Notes: a model not told the origin generated them from the sequence alone. Shown: positions 42,280 to 51,999, numbered from the stretch's first letter. The stretch is DNA of 64,000 nt from Lysobacteraceae bacterium (GCA_028870665.1 JAGWPB010000003.1:1-64000), one strand, 5' to 3'. Numbers and translations are program-made.

Positions 42280-44625
42280 ATGCGATTGATGAAACTGTCC
42301 CCGCTTTTCTGCGCCATGGCCGCGGCCGGTGCGGTGGCCATGCTGCCAGCCAGCGCGTTCGGTCAAAACGCGCCTGCGCAAGACGGCAGCACGAGCAAGG
42401 CCAAGCATGTACAGAAGCTCTCCGAGATCCAGGTCATCGCCCGCGAGCTGACGATCACGAGGATTCCGATGAACTCGGCGTTCAGTTCATCGATCATCGG
42501 GCCTTCCGCCATCCGCTTCGCCTCACCGATGCTGAGCGTCCAGAGCCTGCTGGAACGCACGCCCTCGATCAACGTGCGCACACCGGCGGCGAACAGCGTA
42601 CGCACCAACATCACCTTCCGCTCCTTCAGCAGCGGCCAGTTTTCCGAGACCTTCGACGGCGTGCCGATCAACGACCCCTTCAACGGCGGCACGACCAACT
42701 CGGCCTCCACGCGCAACAACATCCCGCTGACGCTGAACGACATCAACAGCGTCAACATCTACCGCGGCATCAACAACCCGGCAGTCACCTCCTACAACTC
42801 GCTGGGCGGCACCATCGCTTTCGAGCCGCGCGATCCGAGCGCGACCCCGAACGCGTCGGTCACCATGGGCGGTGGCAGCTTCAGCACCTGGTTCGAGGGA
42901 CTGACCGCCAACACCGGCGCGATCGGCGGCGTGCGCAACATGGTCAGCATCAACCACAACAGCAGCAGCGGCTGGCAGGCCAATTCCGGCAACCGCAACA
43001 CGAATCTCTACTACGCCGGCGTGTTGCCCTATGACGAGGGCGATGGCGAGCTCTACGCCTATGCCATCTACAACATCAACAAGGGCTTCACGCCGCACAC
43101 CGTGCCGCTGCCGCTGATCCAGCAGTACGGCTACCGCTACGGCTGGCCGCTGGACTGGACCAACAGCTACAACAAGGACCACGGCGGCACCTACATCCTG
43201 GGTGACCGCATGCGGGTCAACCATCTGCTGTCGTTCAACGCCCGCGTGTACGCGCGCAACATCGATTACAACCGCGTTTCCTACGCCAATCCGAACTTCA
43301 TCCAGAGTGCGACCCAGCCCTACTTCATTCCCAACACACCGGGCGATTACTCATTCTGGCTGCCCAATCCCAGCTATGACCCGGCGGCGACCTTCGGCAG
43401 CAATCTCGCCGGCAACGCCTACCACACCTACCTGTACAGCACTCAGCAGTACGGGTTCATGCCGCATTTCACCCTGAATCTTCCCGACAACCAGGTCAAA
43501 TTCGGCGGCGACTGGTCGCACACCAAGCTGCATTCGTCCGAGTACTGGTATGGCACCAACCCGATGCCGCTGGTCACCGGCTACAACAACGCCTGGGATG
43601 AGCACGATTCGCGCACCCTGGGATCGGCCTTCGTGCAGGACCGGATCAGCCTGTTCGACGGTGCGTTGCAGGTGACGCCCGGCCTCAAGTACCTGATGGC
43701 GCGCACCTCCGACTTCGACAATATCGGCTTCTTCTATCCGATCAGCGGCACGGTCTCGGATTCCGAGCACTACACCTCGCCGACGATCGGACTGAACTGG
43801 CGTCCGGTGCGGCATGTCAGCCTGTATGCCGCCTGGGGCAAGACTGCCAAGTTCCCCGGCATCGCGTCCTATTACAACAATGTCGGTCAGACGAATTCAG
43901 GCGGCCAGACCGTGGTGGTGCCGATCCACGTCACGCCGGAGTACGTGCGTGACATCGAGGCCGGCGCGCGCTACGAGGCGCACGGCTTCCAGGGTGCGCT
44001 CAACGTCTATCGCGAGAACTTCGCCAACACCTTCATCCAGGTCACCGACCCCACATCGGGACTGACGACCACCTCCAACGGCGGCAGTTCACGCTACGAG
44101 GGCATCGAGCTCGACCTGCAGGACAGCGTTGTCACCTCGTATGGCGCGTTCAGCATCTTCGGCAATATCGCGGAGAACCGGGCCAATTTCACCTCGAGCT
44201 TCACCGTGGCCAATGCCGCGGGTGCCGCAGCGTTGGCCGGACAAAGCGTGGTCGCGGGGCAGCCGCTGGCCGGTGTGCCCAAGCATCTGGCCAATCTCGG
44301 CCTCGGCTGGAAATGGCGGACCTGGCGCGCGAGCCTGAGCGAGCATTATTCCGGCTCGCAGTACGTCAACGAGTACAACGCCGGCGTGCCCACGGCCGAG
44401 ACCATTCCGAGTTATGCGGTGATGAATTTCACCCTGCGCGACACGCTGCACATCGGCAACGGCATGCTCAAGGACGTGCAACTCGCCCTGCATGTCGACA
44501 ATGTGTTCGACCGTCACTACTACACGTTCGGCTACGGCGATACGACCTACGCAGGCAACCCGTTCGTGCGGGCGATCTACGAGGAGCCGCGGGCCTACTT
44601 CGGCTCGGCGACGATCGATTTCTGA
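42280..44625 (+). CDS. TonB-dependent outer membrane receptor
   Basis: Signal peptide, plug (SVQSLLERTPSINVRTPAANSVRTNITFRSF...NSLGGTIAFEPRD), barrel, terminal aromatic AYFGSATIDF. Confidence 0.92.
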   Translation: MRLMKLSPLFCAMAAAGAVAMLPASAFGQNAPAQDGSTSKAKHVQKLSEIQVIARELTITRIPMNSAFSSSIIGPSAIRFASPMLSVQSLLERTPSINVRTPAANSVRTNITFRSFSSGQFSETFDGVPINDPFNGGTTNSASTRNNIPLTLNDINSVNIYRGINNPAVTSYNSLGGTIAFEPRDPSATPNASVTMGGGSFSTWFEGLTANTGAIGGVRNMVSINHNSSSGWQANSGNRNTNLYYAGVLPYDEGDGELYAYAIYNINKGFTPHTVPLPLIQQYGYRYGWPLDWTNSYNKDHGGTYILGDRMRVNHLLSFNARVYARNIDYNRVSYANPNFIQSATQPYFIPNTPGDYSFWLPNPSYDPAATFGSNLAGNAYHTYLYSTQQYGFMPHFTLNLPDNQVKFGGDWSHTKLHSSEYWYGTNPMPLVTGYNNAWDEHDSRTLGSAFVQDRISLFDGALQVTPGLKYLMARTSDFDNIGFFYPISGTVSDSEHYTSPTIGLNWRPVRHVSLYAAWGKTAKFPGIASYYNNVGQTNSGGQTVVVPIHVTPEYVRDIEAGARYEAHGFQGALNVYRENFANTFIQVTDPTSGLTTTSNGGSSRYEGIELDLQDSVVTSYGAFSIFGNIAENRANFTSSFTVANAAGAAALAGQSVVAGQPLAGVPKHLANLGLGWKWRTWRASLSEHYSGSQYVNEYNAGVPTAETIPSYAVMNFTLRDTLHIGNGMLKDVQLALHVDNVFDRHYYTFGYGDTTYAGNPFVRAIYEEPRAYFGSATIDF

Positions 44626-44641
44626 TCCCGCCGCCACGGCG

Positions 44642-44669
44642 CCGGCCGGCCCTTGCACGGGCCGGCCGG
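44642..44669 (+). terminator. Stem-loop downstream of the TonB receptor
   Basis: CCGGCCGGCCC-ttgcac-GGGCCGGCCGG, 11-bp perfect stem, no T tract. Confidence 0.5.
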
Positions 44670-44837
44670 AACCGCGCCTGACTGCCGGGTCCGGGCCGAT
44701 GGGGCGATGCTCCTGCGTTTAGCCGTCTAGACGAATCAGAGAGTCGCAGGCTGGGCCGCAAGCCCGGTCTGCGGGCAGGTGCCGCGCATCGGGCGACCGT
44801 CGCAACCTCACGCCGCCGGACTTCCGCGGCAGCCGGT

Positions 44838-46163
44838 TCACGACGCGTGCAGCGGCAGTTCGATCAGCACCTCGAGTCCGCCGCCTTCGGCGTTGCGCGC
44901 GGCGATGCGTCCGCCGGCGCGCGTGATCGCGCGGCGCGCGATGGCAAGCCCGATGCCGCTGCCGTCGCTGCCTTGCTGGCGCGCGTCGGCGGTGCGGAAG
45001 AACGGCTCGAAGAGGCGCGGCAGATCGGCCTCGGCGACGCCGGGGCCGCGATCGCGGATGCGCAATCGCGCACGACTGCCGTCGTCCTCGCGTTGCAGCA
45101 TGACATCGATCACGCTGGCCTCGGGCGCATGGCGCACGGCGTTGCGCAGCACGTTCTCGATGGCGCTGGCCAGCAGATCCAGCTCGGCGCGGATCGGCAG
45201 CATGCCGGTCCGCTGCAGGCGGATCTCGATGCGCCGCGGCGTCGCCTCGAAGCGGGCATCGGCCACCCGTGAGTCGACCAGGGCCGCCAGGTCGCCGTTC
45301 TCCACCGGCCCGCGCGTGCCGCTTTCCAGCCGGGACAGATCCAACGCCTGCGCGATCAGGCGATTCATGCGCTCGACCTCGCGGCCGATGCGCTCGTGGG
45401 CACTCTCGATCTCCTCGCTGCTGCCGCCGCGGCCGAGCTCCAGCGCCACGCGCAGGCGCGCCAGCGGCGAGCGCAACTCATGGGCGACGTCACCGATCAG
45501 GCGCCGATGGTCGAGGATCAGCCGGCCGATATGGTCGGCCATATCGTCGAATTCGCGTGCCAGGGCCACCAGTTCGCGCGAGCGGCCGGTGCGCAGGGTG
45601 CCGACGCGCGCATCCAGATCGCCGTCGGCGAAGCGGCGCGCGCGGTCGCGGATCTGCGCCAGCGGCAGCGCGACATAGCGTGCCAGCAGCAGGCTGACCA
45701 GCATGCTGGCCAGCAGTGCCGCGCTGGCCAGCACGGTGCGAAACAGCAGCCGATGCGGTGGCGGATGCGGTGCCGGCGGTGGCCCCCAGCGCACGGTGAC
45801 GGTGTACGGTGCCTGGTCCGCGGCCAGTACATGCCGCGTCGCGATGATCTCACGCTCGCGCTGCCAGTTCGATGCCGGCAGCGGCATGGCGGGCGCATCG
45901 CGACCCGGCCGGATGCTGACGCGCAGCGGTCCGCTGCTGCGCACCCGCGCCCAGCGTTGCGCCTGCACCAGCGGGTGCTGGCTGAGCTGGCGCATCGCCT
46001 CGTTGGCGACATCATCGACCACGGCATGCTGCCATTCGGGCGGCGCCGGCGCTTGCGCCCGGTCCCGTTCGATCAGCAGCGAGGTGACGCCGATGCTGGC
46101 GGCGATCATCGCCACCAGCGCCACCCAGAACAGTGCCATCACGCGCCAGTACAGGCTGCCCAT
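44838..46163 (-). CDS. Sensor histidine kinase (CpxA-like)
   Basis: Two TM, HAMP, LIGDVAHELRSPLARLRVALEL, catalytic RDRGPGV/DGSGIGLAIA. Confidence 0.92.
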   Translation of the reverse strand: MGSLYWRVMALFWVALVAMIAASIGVTSLLIERDRAQAPAPPEWQHAVVDDVANEAMRQLSQHPLVQAQRWARVRSSGPLRVSIRPGRDAPAMPLPASNWQREREIIATRHVLAADQAPYTVTVRWGPPPAPHPPPHRLLFRTVLASAALLASMLVSLLLARYVALPLAQIRDRARRFADGDLDARVGTLRTGRSRELVALAREFDDMADHIGRLILDHRRLIGDVAHELRSPLARLRVALELGRGGSSEEIESAHERIGREVERMNRLIAQALDLSRLESGTRGPVENGDLAALVDSRVADARFEATPRRIEIRLQRTGMLPIRAELDLLASAIENVLRNAVRHAPEASVIDVMLQREDDGSRARLRIRDRGPGVAEADLPRLFEPFFRTADARQQGSDGSGIGLAIARRAITRAGGRIAARNAEGGGLEVLIELPLHAS

Positions 46164-46164
46164 G

Positions 46165-46866
46165 TCAGTCGTCCGTGCGCCGGAACATGTAGCCGCCGCC
46201 GTGAATGGTGGCGATGCGCGACTGGCCGTCGGCACCGTTGCCGAGTTTGCGGCGCAGCCGCGAGATGTGCACGTCGATGCTGCGGTCGAAGGGCGTCAGG
46301 GCACGGCCGAGCGCGCTCTCGGCGAGGATCCCCTTGTCCACCCCGCGGCCGGCTTCGCGCATCAGCACCGCCAGCAGGTTGAACTCGGACGTCGTCAGCG
46401 CCAGCGTCTGGCCATCGAGCATCGCGGTGCGCGAGCCGATGCGCAGTTCGACCGGACCGATGCGCATGTCGGTAAAACGCGCCGTTTCGTTCTCGTCGCG
46501 CTGCGCGCGGCGCAGCACCGCACGGATGCGCGCGGCCAGTTCGTGCGGGTTGCAGGGCTTGGTCAGGTAGTCGTCGGCGCCGATCTCGAGGCCGAGGATG
46601 CGATCGACGTCATCACCCAGCGCGGTCAGCATCAGCACCGGCAAGGTGGTGCTGCGACGCAGCTCGCGCAGCACCTCCAGCCCGGAACGTAGCGGCATCA
46701 TGATGTCGAGCACCAGCGCGTCGTAGCGCTCGCTGAGCACGCGCCGCAGCACGGCATCGCCGTCGTGCACCTGCTCGACGCTGAAACCCTCGCGTACCAG
46801 AAACCGCGCCAGCAGTTCGCCCAGTTCGCGGTCATCGTCGGCCAGCAGGATGCGTGCGTGGGCCAT
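46165..46866 (-). CDS. OmpR/CpxR-family response regulator
   Basis: ILLADDDRELGELL, ALVLDIMMPLRSG, C-terminal winged helix DRSIDVHISRLRRKLG. Confidence 0.93.
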   Translation of the reverse strand: MAHARILLADDDRELGELLARFLVREGFSVEQVHDGDAVLRRVLSERYDALVLDIMMPLRSGLEVLRELRRSTTLPVLMLTALGDDVDRILGLEIGADDYLTKPCNPHELAARIRAVLRRAQRDENETARFTDMRIGPVELRIGSRTAMLDGQTLALTTSEFNLLAVLMREAGRGVDKGILAESALGRALTPFDRSIDVHISRLRRKLGNGADGQSRIATIHGGGYMFRRTDD

Positions 46867-47115
46867 GCGGGGGTTGCTCCGGGTCGGCACGGTGGAACGG
46901 GTCACGCCATGGTGCCGCGCGCGCCGCGGCAGCGCCAGCGCATGCGCGGTCGCCGTCGTCGTCGCAGCGCGCGCAGGCTCGGTCGGCGTGATCGCGCCGG
47001 GTCGGCATCGAGGCGCGCCGTGGTGCGAGCGATGCCTCCTGGCCGTTGCAGCGCACGCCGGTTTGGTCCGTGCTGCGGCGCCGTCCGGCTCGTCGCAGCG
47101 CGCACGGGGATGGGC

Positions 47116-47586
47116 TCAGCGCCGCATCGGCATCCTCGGCGCCGGCAGCGCCGCGACCGCTTTCAGGTTTTCATCCAGCGCCTGGCGCAGGGTCTGGATT
47201 GCGGCACCGGCATCGCGTGGGGCCAGCTCGGCGCGCGCCAGTCGCGAATAGGCGAAGTTGCGCAGCAGCGGATCCTGGCTGCGGGCGAGCACGCCGCGAT
47301 ACAGGCCGACGACCGCCTCGACGTGGCCCTGCGCGCGGTACAGATGTTCCAGCGCGAGCATGTCGCGGATCGCGGCGCCGCGCGGGCCCATCATCATCAT
47401 CATCCGGTTGTGCATGCCGCGGCGCATGCCGTGGTGCATGCCGCCGTGGTCGGAGCCATGCATCCAGGCTTGCGCGGGCGGCGGCGTCACGCCCGATGCC
47501 GGCGGTTCGGCAGCGCCGGCGACCACCAGGCCCAGCGCCAGCGCCAGGCCACCGAACGCGGGGATTGCAAGGGGGTGCTTCATCAT
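47116..47586 (-). CDS. Exported His/Met-rich small protein (Spy/CpxP-like context)
   Basis: Signal-like N-terminus; HGSDHGGMHHGMRRGMHNRMMMMMGPRG; next to the CpxRA-like pair. Confidence 0.6.
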   Translation of the reverse strand: MMKHPLAIPAFGGLALALGLVVAGAAEPPASGVTPPPAQAWMHGSDHGGMHHGMRRGMHNRMMMMMGPRGAAIRDMLALEHLYRAQGHVEAVVGLYRGVLARSQDPLLRNFAYSRLARAELAPRDAGAAIQTLRQALDENLKAVAALPAPRMPMRR

Positions 47587-47812
47587 CGATCTCCGTGGGA
47601 AAGGGGTGTCGCCGACGCGCGCGGGACCAGGGGCGGGGCATCGGCGCAGCAGCGTCGACGACGTCATCATCGTGGACCGCGGATGCCGCCGCGGGTGGCG
47701 CGTGGCGTATCCGCATGTAACGGCGGGTAACACCGCGGTCGCGCGCCGATCCGGGCTTGCCCGGCGGCCGTCATCGTGTAACGTGGAATGGTCGCGCGAA
47801 CCCGGACTCGCC

Positions 47813-49708
47813 ATGCCTGGCCCCCTGCATTTCGTCATCGATTTCGACAGCACCCTGGTGCAGGTCGAAACCCTCGATCTGCTGGCCGAACTGGCCTTGC
47901 GCGACGCGCCCGGCGCCGCCGAGACCCGCGCGCGCATCCGCGAACTGACCGATGCGGCGATGGAGGGGCGGCTGGCGTTTCGCGACGCGCTGGCGCAGCG
48001 CCTGGACCTGCTGCGCGCGCACCGCGACATTCTGCCGCAGGTCGCGCAGCGCCTGCTGCAGGCGATCACGCCATCGTTTGCGCGCAACCGCGCCTTTCTG
48101 GCCGCCCATGCACCGCGGATCCACATCGTCAGCAGCGGCTTTCGCGAGCTGATCGTGCCGGTGGCCGAAAGCCTCGGCCTGCGCGCGGATCACGTCCACG
48201 CCAACGCGCTCACGTTCGATGCCGCGGGTCGCATCGACGGCTGCGACTGGAGCAACCCGCTCAGTGCCGACGGCGGCAAGGTGCATGCGGTCGCGGCGTT
48301 GCATCTCGACGGCGAGGTGGTCGCGGTCGGCGACGGCATCGGCGATTACGAGCTGCTGGCCGCCGGTGTGGCGCAGCGCTTTTACGCGTTCAGCGAAAAC
48401 GTGCAGCGCGCCGCGGTGCTGGTCTGCGCCGGCGCGCGTTCGGCTCCCAGCTTCGACGAGGTGCTGTACGACTGCGGCCTGCGCGGTGCGGTGTCGTATC
48501 CCAAGAACCGGCTCAAGGTGCTGCTGCTGGAGAATGTCCACGCCGAGGCGGTGGCCGCGTTCGAGCGCGAGGGCTACGCGGTGGAGATCCACGCCGGCGC
48601 GCTCGACGAGGCGGCACTGGCCGCGCGCATCGGCGACGTCGCCATCCTCGGTCTGCGCTCCAAGACCCAGCTCAGCGCGAACGTGCTGGCCGAGGCCAGG
48701 CGCCTGCTCGCGGTCGGCGCGTTCTGCATCGGCACCAACCAGATCGACCTGGCCGGTTGCCAGCGCCGCGGCGTGGCGGCCTTCAACGCGCCCTACAGCA
48801 ACACGCGGTCGGTGGTCGAGCTGGCGCTGGCCGAGATCATCCTGATGATGCGCAACCTGCCGGCCAAGCTGCGCCAGATGGACGCCGGCATCTGGGACAA
48901 GTCCGCCAGCGGCGCGCACGAGGTGCGCGGCAAGCGGCTGGGCATCGTCGGCTACGGCAATATCGGCATGCAGCTCTCCGTGCTGGCCGAAGCGGTCGGA
49001 ATGCAGGTGTGCTTTTACGACCTGGCCGAGCGGCTGGCGCTGGGCACCGCGCGCAAATGCGCCACGCTGGAGGAGCTGCTGACGCAGTCCGATGTGGTCA
49101 GCGTCCACGTCGACGGGCGCAAGCAGAACCGCAACCTGATCGGCGCCGCCGAGTTCGCGCGCATGCAGCCCGGCGCGCTGTTTCTCAACCTCAGCCGCGG
49201 CCATGTGGTCGATCTCCACGCGCTGCAGTCAGCGCTGGCCGGCGGCCACCTGCGCGGCGCCGCGCTGGACGTGTTCCCCGCCGAGCCGGCCGCCAACGGC
49301 GATGCCTTCGAGCACCCGCTGCGCGCGTTGCCCAACGTGCTGCTGACGCCGCACATCGGCGGCAGCACGCTGGAGGCGCAGCAGGACATCGGCCGCTTCG
49401 TCAGCGGTCGCATCATCGACTACGTCAACACCGGCAGCAGCGAGGGCAGCGTCAATCTGCCGGGGCTGAAGCTGCCGCCGCAGTCCGGTGCGCACCGGCT
49501 GATGCATCTGCACGAGAACGTGCCGGGCATCCTCGCCCGCATCAACCAGGCGCTGGCCGAGCATGGCGCCAACATCCTCGGCCAGTACCTCAAGACCGAC
49601 GAGCGCCTGGGCTACGTGATCACCGACATCGACAGCCGGTATTCGGCTGCGCTGACCCGCGCCATCCGCTCCATCCCGCACACGCTGCGCTTTCGCGTGC
49701 TGTATTGA
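47813..49708 (+). CDS. Fused phosphoserine phosphatase (SerB-like HAD) / D-3-phosphoglycerate dehydrogenase (SerA with ACT)
   Basis: DFDSTLVQVETLDLLAELAL, SADGGKVHAV, GDGIGDYELL; then NRLKVLLLENVH, GIVGYGNIGMQLS, LTPHIGGSTLEAQ; ACT HENVPGILARINQALAEHGANI. Confidence 0.92.
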   Translation: MPGPLHFVIDFDSTLVQVETLDLLAELALRDAPGAAETRARIRELTDAAMEGRLAFRDALAQRLDLLRAHRDILPQVAQRLLQAITPSFARNRAFLAAHAPRIHIVSSGFRELIVPVAESLGLRADHVHANALTFDAAGRIDGCDWSNPLSADGGKVHAVAALHLDGEVVAVGDGIGDYELLAAGVAQRFYAFSENVQRAAVLVCAGARSAPSFDEVLYDCGLRGAVSYPKNRLKVLLLENVHAEAVAAFEREGYAVEIHAGALDEAALAARIGDVAILGLRSKTQLSANVLAEARRLLAVGAFCIGTNQIDLAGCQRRGVAAFNAPYSNTRSVVELALAEIILMMRNLPAKLRQMDAGIWDKSASGAHEVRGKRLGIVGYGNIGMQLSVLAEAVGMQVCFYDLAERLALGTARKCATLEELLTQSDVVSVHVDGRKQNRNLIGAAEFARMQPGALFLNLSRGHVVDLHALQSALAGGHLRGAALDVFPAEPAANGDAFEHPLRALPNVLLTPHIGGSTLEAQQDIGRFVSGRIIDYVNTGSSEGSVNLPGLKLPPQSGAHRLMHLHENVPGILARINQALAEHGANILGQYLKTDERLGYVITDIDSRYSAALTRAIRSIPHTLRFRVLY

Positions 49709-49755
49709 CAGAATCGAACTTGGTCACTCAGAGCAGCGCGCAAGGTCAGCCGGCT

Positions 49756-50088
49756 TTGTCACCCTGAGCCGCGCGAAGGGTCTTGCGCACGATCACGTTC
49801 CAGTTTTCGGGACGTCTGTCGCGCAAAAGATCCTTCGTGCTTCGCCCTCAGGACGACAACGCAGTTGTCACCCTTAGCGCAGCGAAGGGTCTGGTGGTGC
49901 GCGGCGACGCGCAAGCGTGGGGGTGTTCGGCCATGGCCAGATGCTTCGGGCTGTGCCCTCAGCACGACCAACGGAAGTCCCCAAGGGACGACCGACGCGA
50001 CCGAAGGAAGTCCCTTTTCGGGGCGACCGAAGGAAGTCCAGCGGAGAAGTCCCCAAGGGATGACAACGAAAGGCATGACGACGACCCA
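49756..50088. repeat. Dispersed intergenic repeat cluster (copy A)
   Basis: gtcaccctgagccgcgcgaagggtct, gtcacccttagcgcagcgaagggtctggtggtgcg, agatgcttcgggctgtgccctcagcacgacc, iterated gcgaccgaaggaagtcc. Confidence 0.8.
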
Positions 50089-50120
50089 CAAAAAAACGGG
50101 CAGCCCGCAGGCCGCCCGTC
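50089..50120 (-). terminator. Intrinsic terminator of paralogue 1
   Basis: Minus strand: gacgggcggcctgcgggctgcccgttttttt. Confidence 0.8.
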
Positions 50121-50151
50121 ATCGTGAGTTGCAGCCACTCTGCGGCGAGTC

Positions 50152-51690
50152 TCAGCTGGGGCCGCCCGGCGGTGGTGGCGGTGGCGGAAGATTGCCGCTC
50201 TCCAACACGCTCTGCTTGCCGTTGGTATCGTAGTCGGTCAGGTTCGACACCGTACCGGAGCTGTTGTTGCGGTTGAGACTGGTGACGACCAGGTTGGGGA
50301 AGTACGAGGTCACGGTCAGGCGCCACTTGCCGGTCGGGGTGCCGAGTGCTCCGCTCAGGCCCTTGGCGGTGTTGCCGTTCTGCAGGTCGCTGGAGGTCAG
50401 CTGGATCGACTGGCCGGCGCCGAGATTGAAGCTGACCGGGCCGACGCCCGGATTGCCGGCATCGTCGATGCCGGTAATCGTGACTTGGCCACCGGCCGGG
50501 CCGGTATTGCTGATGCGCAGGAAGCTCTGCTGGGTCGTATTGCCGGCCGGGTTGAAGGTGTACACGTGCACCACCGGGCCGTTGTACTGCAACGGTTGCA
50601 GCGGGCAATTCGGCAAGGTGTCGGTGACGCCGTTGCGCGTGTAGCTGGTCGTCATCGTTAGCGGCGTGGCCTGAATCGGGATCAGGTTGTTGGTAGGCAC
50701 ATAAAAATACACATAATCATAGAAGTTGCTGGCATTGAAATTATAATACGAGGATGGAAATGGCTGGTAATGGACGGTCAGTGTCTGGTTGTTGTTGGTG
50801 AAAGCGCTGGTGGTCGTGCTTGACGTGTAGTATTTGGTGAAATACAAGCCGGCAAAGGCATTGGGTTGATTGAATGCCGCGAACGATCCCTGGATGACAG
50901 TGGTTACCGTGTCACTGGGCTGCGTCGTGAAATAGCCAAAAGCCGGCAGTGGATAATATACAAAGTATCCCGGCCAAAATTCATTGTAGTCCAGCTCGCC
51001 AATATTGCCATAGAGGGCGAAATAGGTGCGGCTGGGATGTTGGCTGTTCTGGCCCACGTCAATCCGCTCTTGCGGATAGAAAGGAGCACCGCAGTAGGCT
51101 TGGAACGGCTGCCCGGAAAAGAGCACGGGCTGGGTGACAGGATTGAGGATGGCGGTGGCGCTGACCGGATCGTAGAACTGGTAGTTCTCGCTGACGGTCT
51201 GGCCGAGAGTTTGCAGCGCGGCCAGATTCTTCAGAGCATGGCCGCTGGTCGCATTCAACTCGGTATTGCCGGAATTGACGTAGACCAGGATGCCGTTGGT
51301 GATGCCGGGGACCGGACTGGAGCTGGGTGGATTGAAGGAGACGACGACGTAGTTGCTGCCGCTGCCGCCGGCGCCGAGGGTGGCGGTCCAGCCGGAGGGC
51401 AGGGAGGGCCCGGCGGTGAAGGTCGGTGTGGTGGAGAAGGTGGCGCTGCCCGAGAGGGTGATGCGCAGGGCAAAGCCGGTGGTGCGGCCGATGATGTTGT
51501 CGCTGGGATCGATGCTGATGGCGATCTGCGGGGTGATGCCGATCGCGGTGCTGTTGCCGGCGATGTCGAAGTTGGCCACGCCCTCGGGGAGCGTGCCGGT
51601 ATAGGTGATGCTGACGGCGGAAGCGGCGGTGGCAAAACCGAGGCCGGCCAAGACGGCCGCAGTGAGTGCGGCGCGGTGCAGGTTCAACAC
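50152..51690 (-). CDS. Secreted surface-type protein, tandem family member 1
   Basis: Signal peptide ...ATAASAVS; IDPSDNIIGRTTGFALRITLSG; C-term FLRISNTGPAGGQVTITGIDDAGNPGVGPVSFNLGAGQSIQLTSSDLQNGN; polyproline tail. Confidence 0.85.
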   Translation of the reverse strand: MLNLHRAALTAAVLAGLGFATAASAVSITYTGTLPEGVANFDIAGNSTAIGITPQIAISIDPSDNIIGRTTGFALRITLSGSATFSTTPTFTAGPSLPSGWTATLGAGGSGSNYVVVSFNPPSSSPVPGITNGILVYVNSGNTELNATSGHALKNLAALQTLGQTVSENYQFYDPVSATAILNPVTQPVLFSGQPFQAYCGAPFYPQERIDVGQNSQHPSRTYFALYGNIGELDYNEFWPGYFVYYPLPAFGYFTTQPSDTVTTVIQGSFAAFNQPNAFAGLYFTKYYTSSTTTSAFTNNNQTLTVHYQPFPSSYYNFNASNFYDYVYFYVPTNNLIPIQATPLTMTTSYTRNGVTDTLPNCPLQPLQYNGPVVHVYTFNPAGNTTQQSFLRISNTGPAGGQVTITGIDDAGNPGVGPVSFNLGAGQSIQLTSSDLQNGNTAKGLSGALGTPTGKWRLTVTSYFPNLVVTSLNRNNSSGTVSNLTDYDTNGKQSVLESGNLPPPPPPPGGPS

Positions 51691-51773
51691 GGATATTCCC
51701 CTTTTTTGAGGATTGCATCACAACATAATTCACACCTTGGTTACAAGTCGGCCACGGCATGGCCATGGGGCTT

Positions 51774-51943
51774 TGTCGCTGGGCGCAGCGAAGGGTCTGG
51801 TGGTGCGCCGCGATGCGCGAGCGCGTGGTGTCCGGCCATTCCCAGATGCTTCGGGCTGCGCCCTCAGCACGACCACCGCGACCGAAGGAAGTCCAGCGGA
51901 GAAGTCCCCAAGGGATGACAACGAAGGGCATGACTACGAGGCC
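51774..51943. repeat. Dispersed intergenic repeat cluster (copy B)
   Basis: Shares gcgcagcgaagggtctggtggtgcg, cagatgcttcgggctgcgccctcagcacgacca and gcgaccgaaggaagtccagcggagaagtccccaagggatgacaacgaa with copy A. Confidence 0.85.
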
Positions 51944-51974
51944 AAAAAAACGGGCGGCCCGGAGGCCGCCCGTC
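51944..51974 (-). terminator. Intrinsic terminator of paralogue 2
   Basis: aaaaaaacgggcggcccggaggccgcccgtc; near-identical at all three genes. Confidence 0.85.
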
Positions 51975-51999
51975 GTGTTGCAGTGCGGGGCGCGGGCGA

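Noticed and set aside
41780-42280. ~500-bp region before the TonB receptor considered as a riboswitch (e.g. cobalamin)
   Set aside because: No B12-box or other recognisable riboswitch core seen; short ORFs there look spurious.
44716-44731. MetJ-box-like agccgtctagacgaat (about 13/16 match to tandem AGACGTCT)
   Set aside because: Lies downstream of the TonB receptor and upstream of no gene start; a short palindrome can arise by chance and MetJ presence is unknown.
46905-47110. Short overlapping ORFs between the response regulator and the His/Met-rich gene
   Set aside because: Multiple overlapping frames with no motif and no plausible start context; treated as intergenic.
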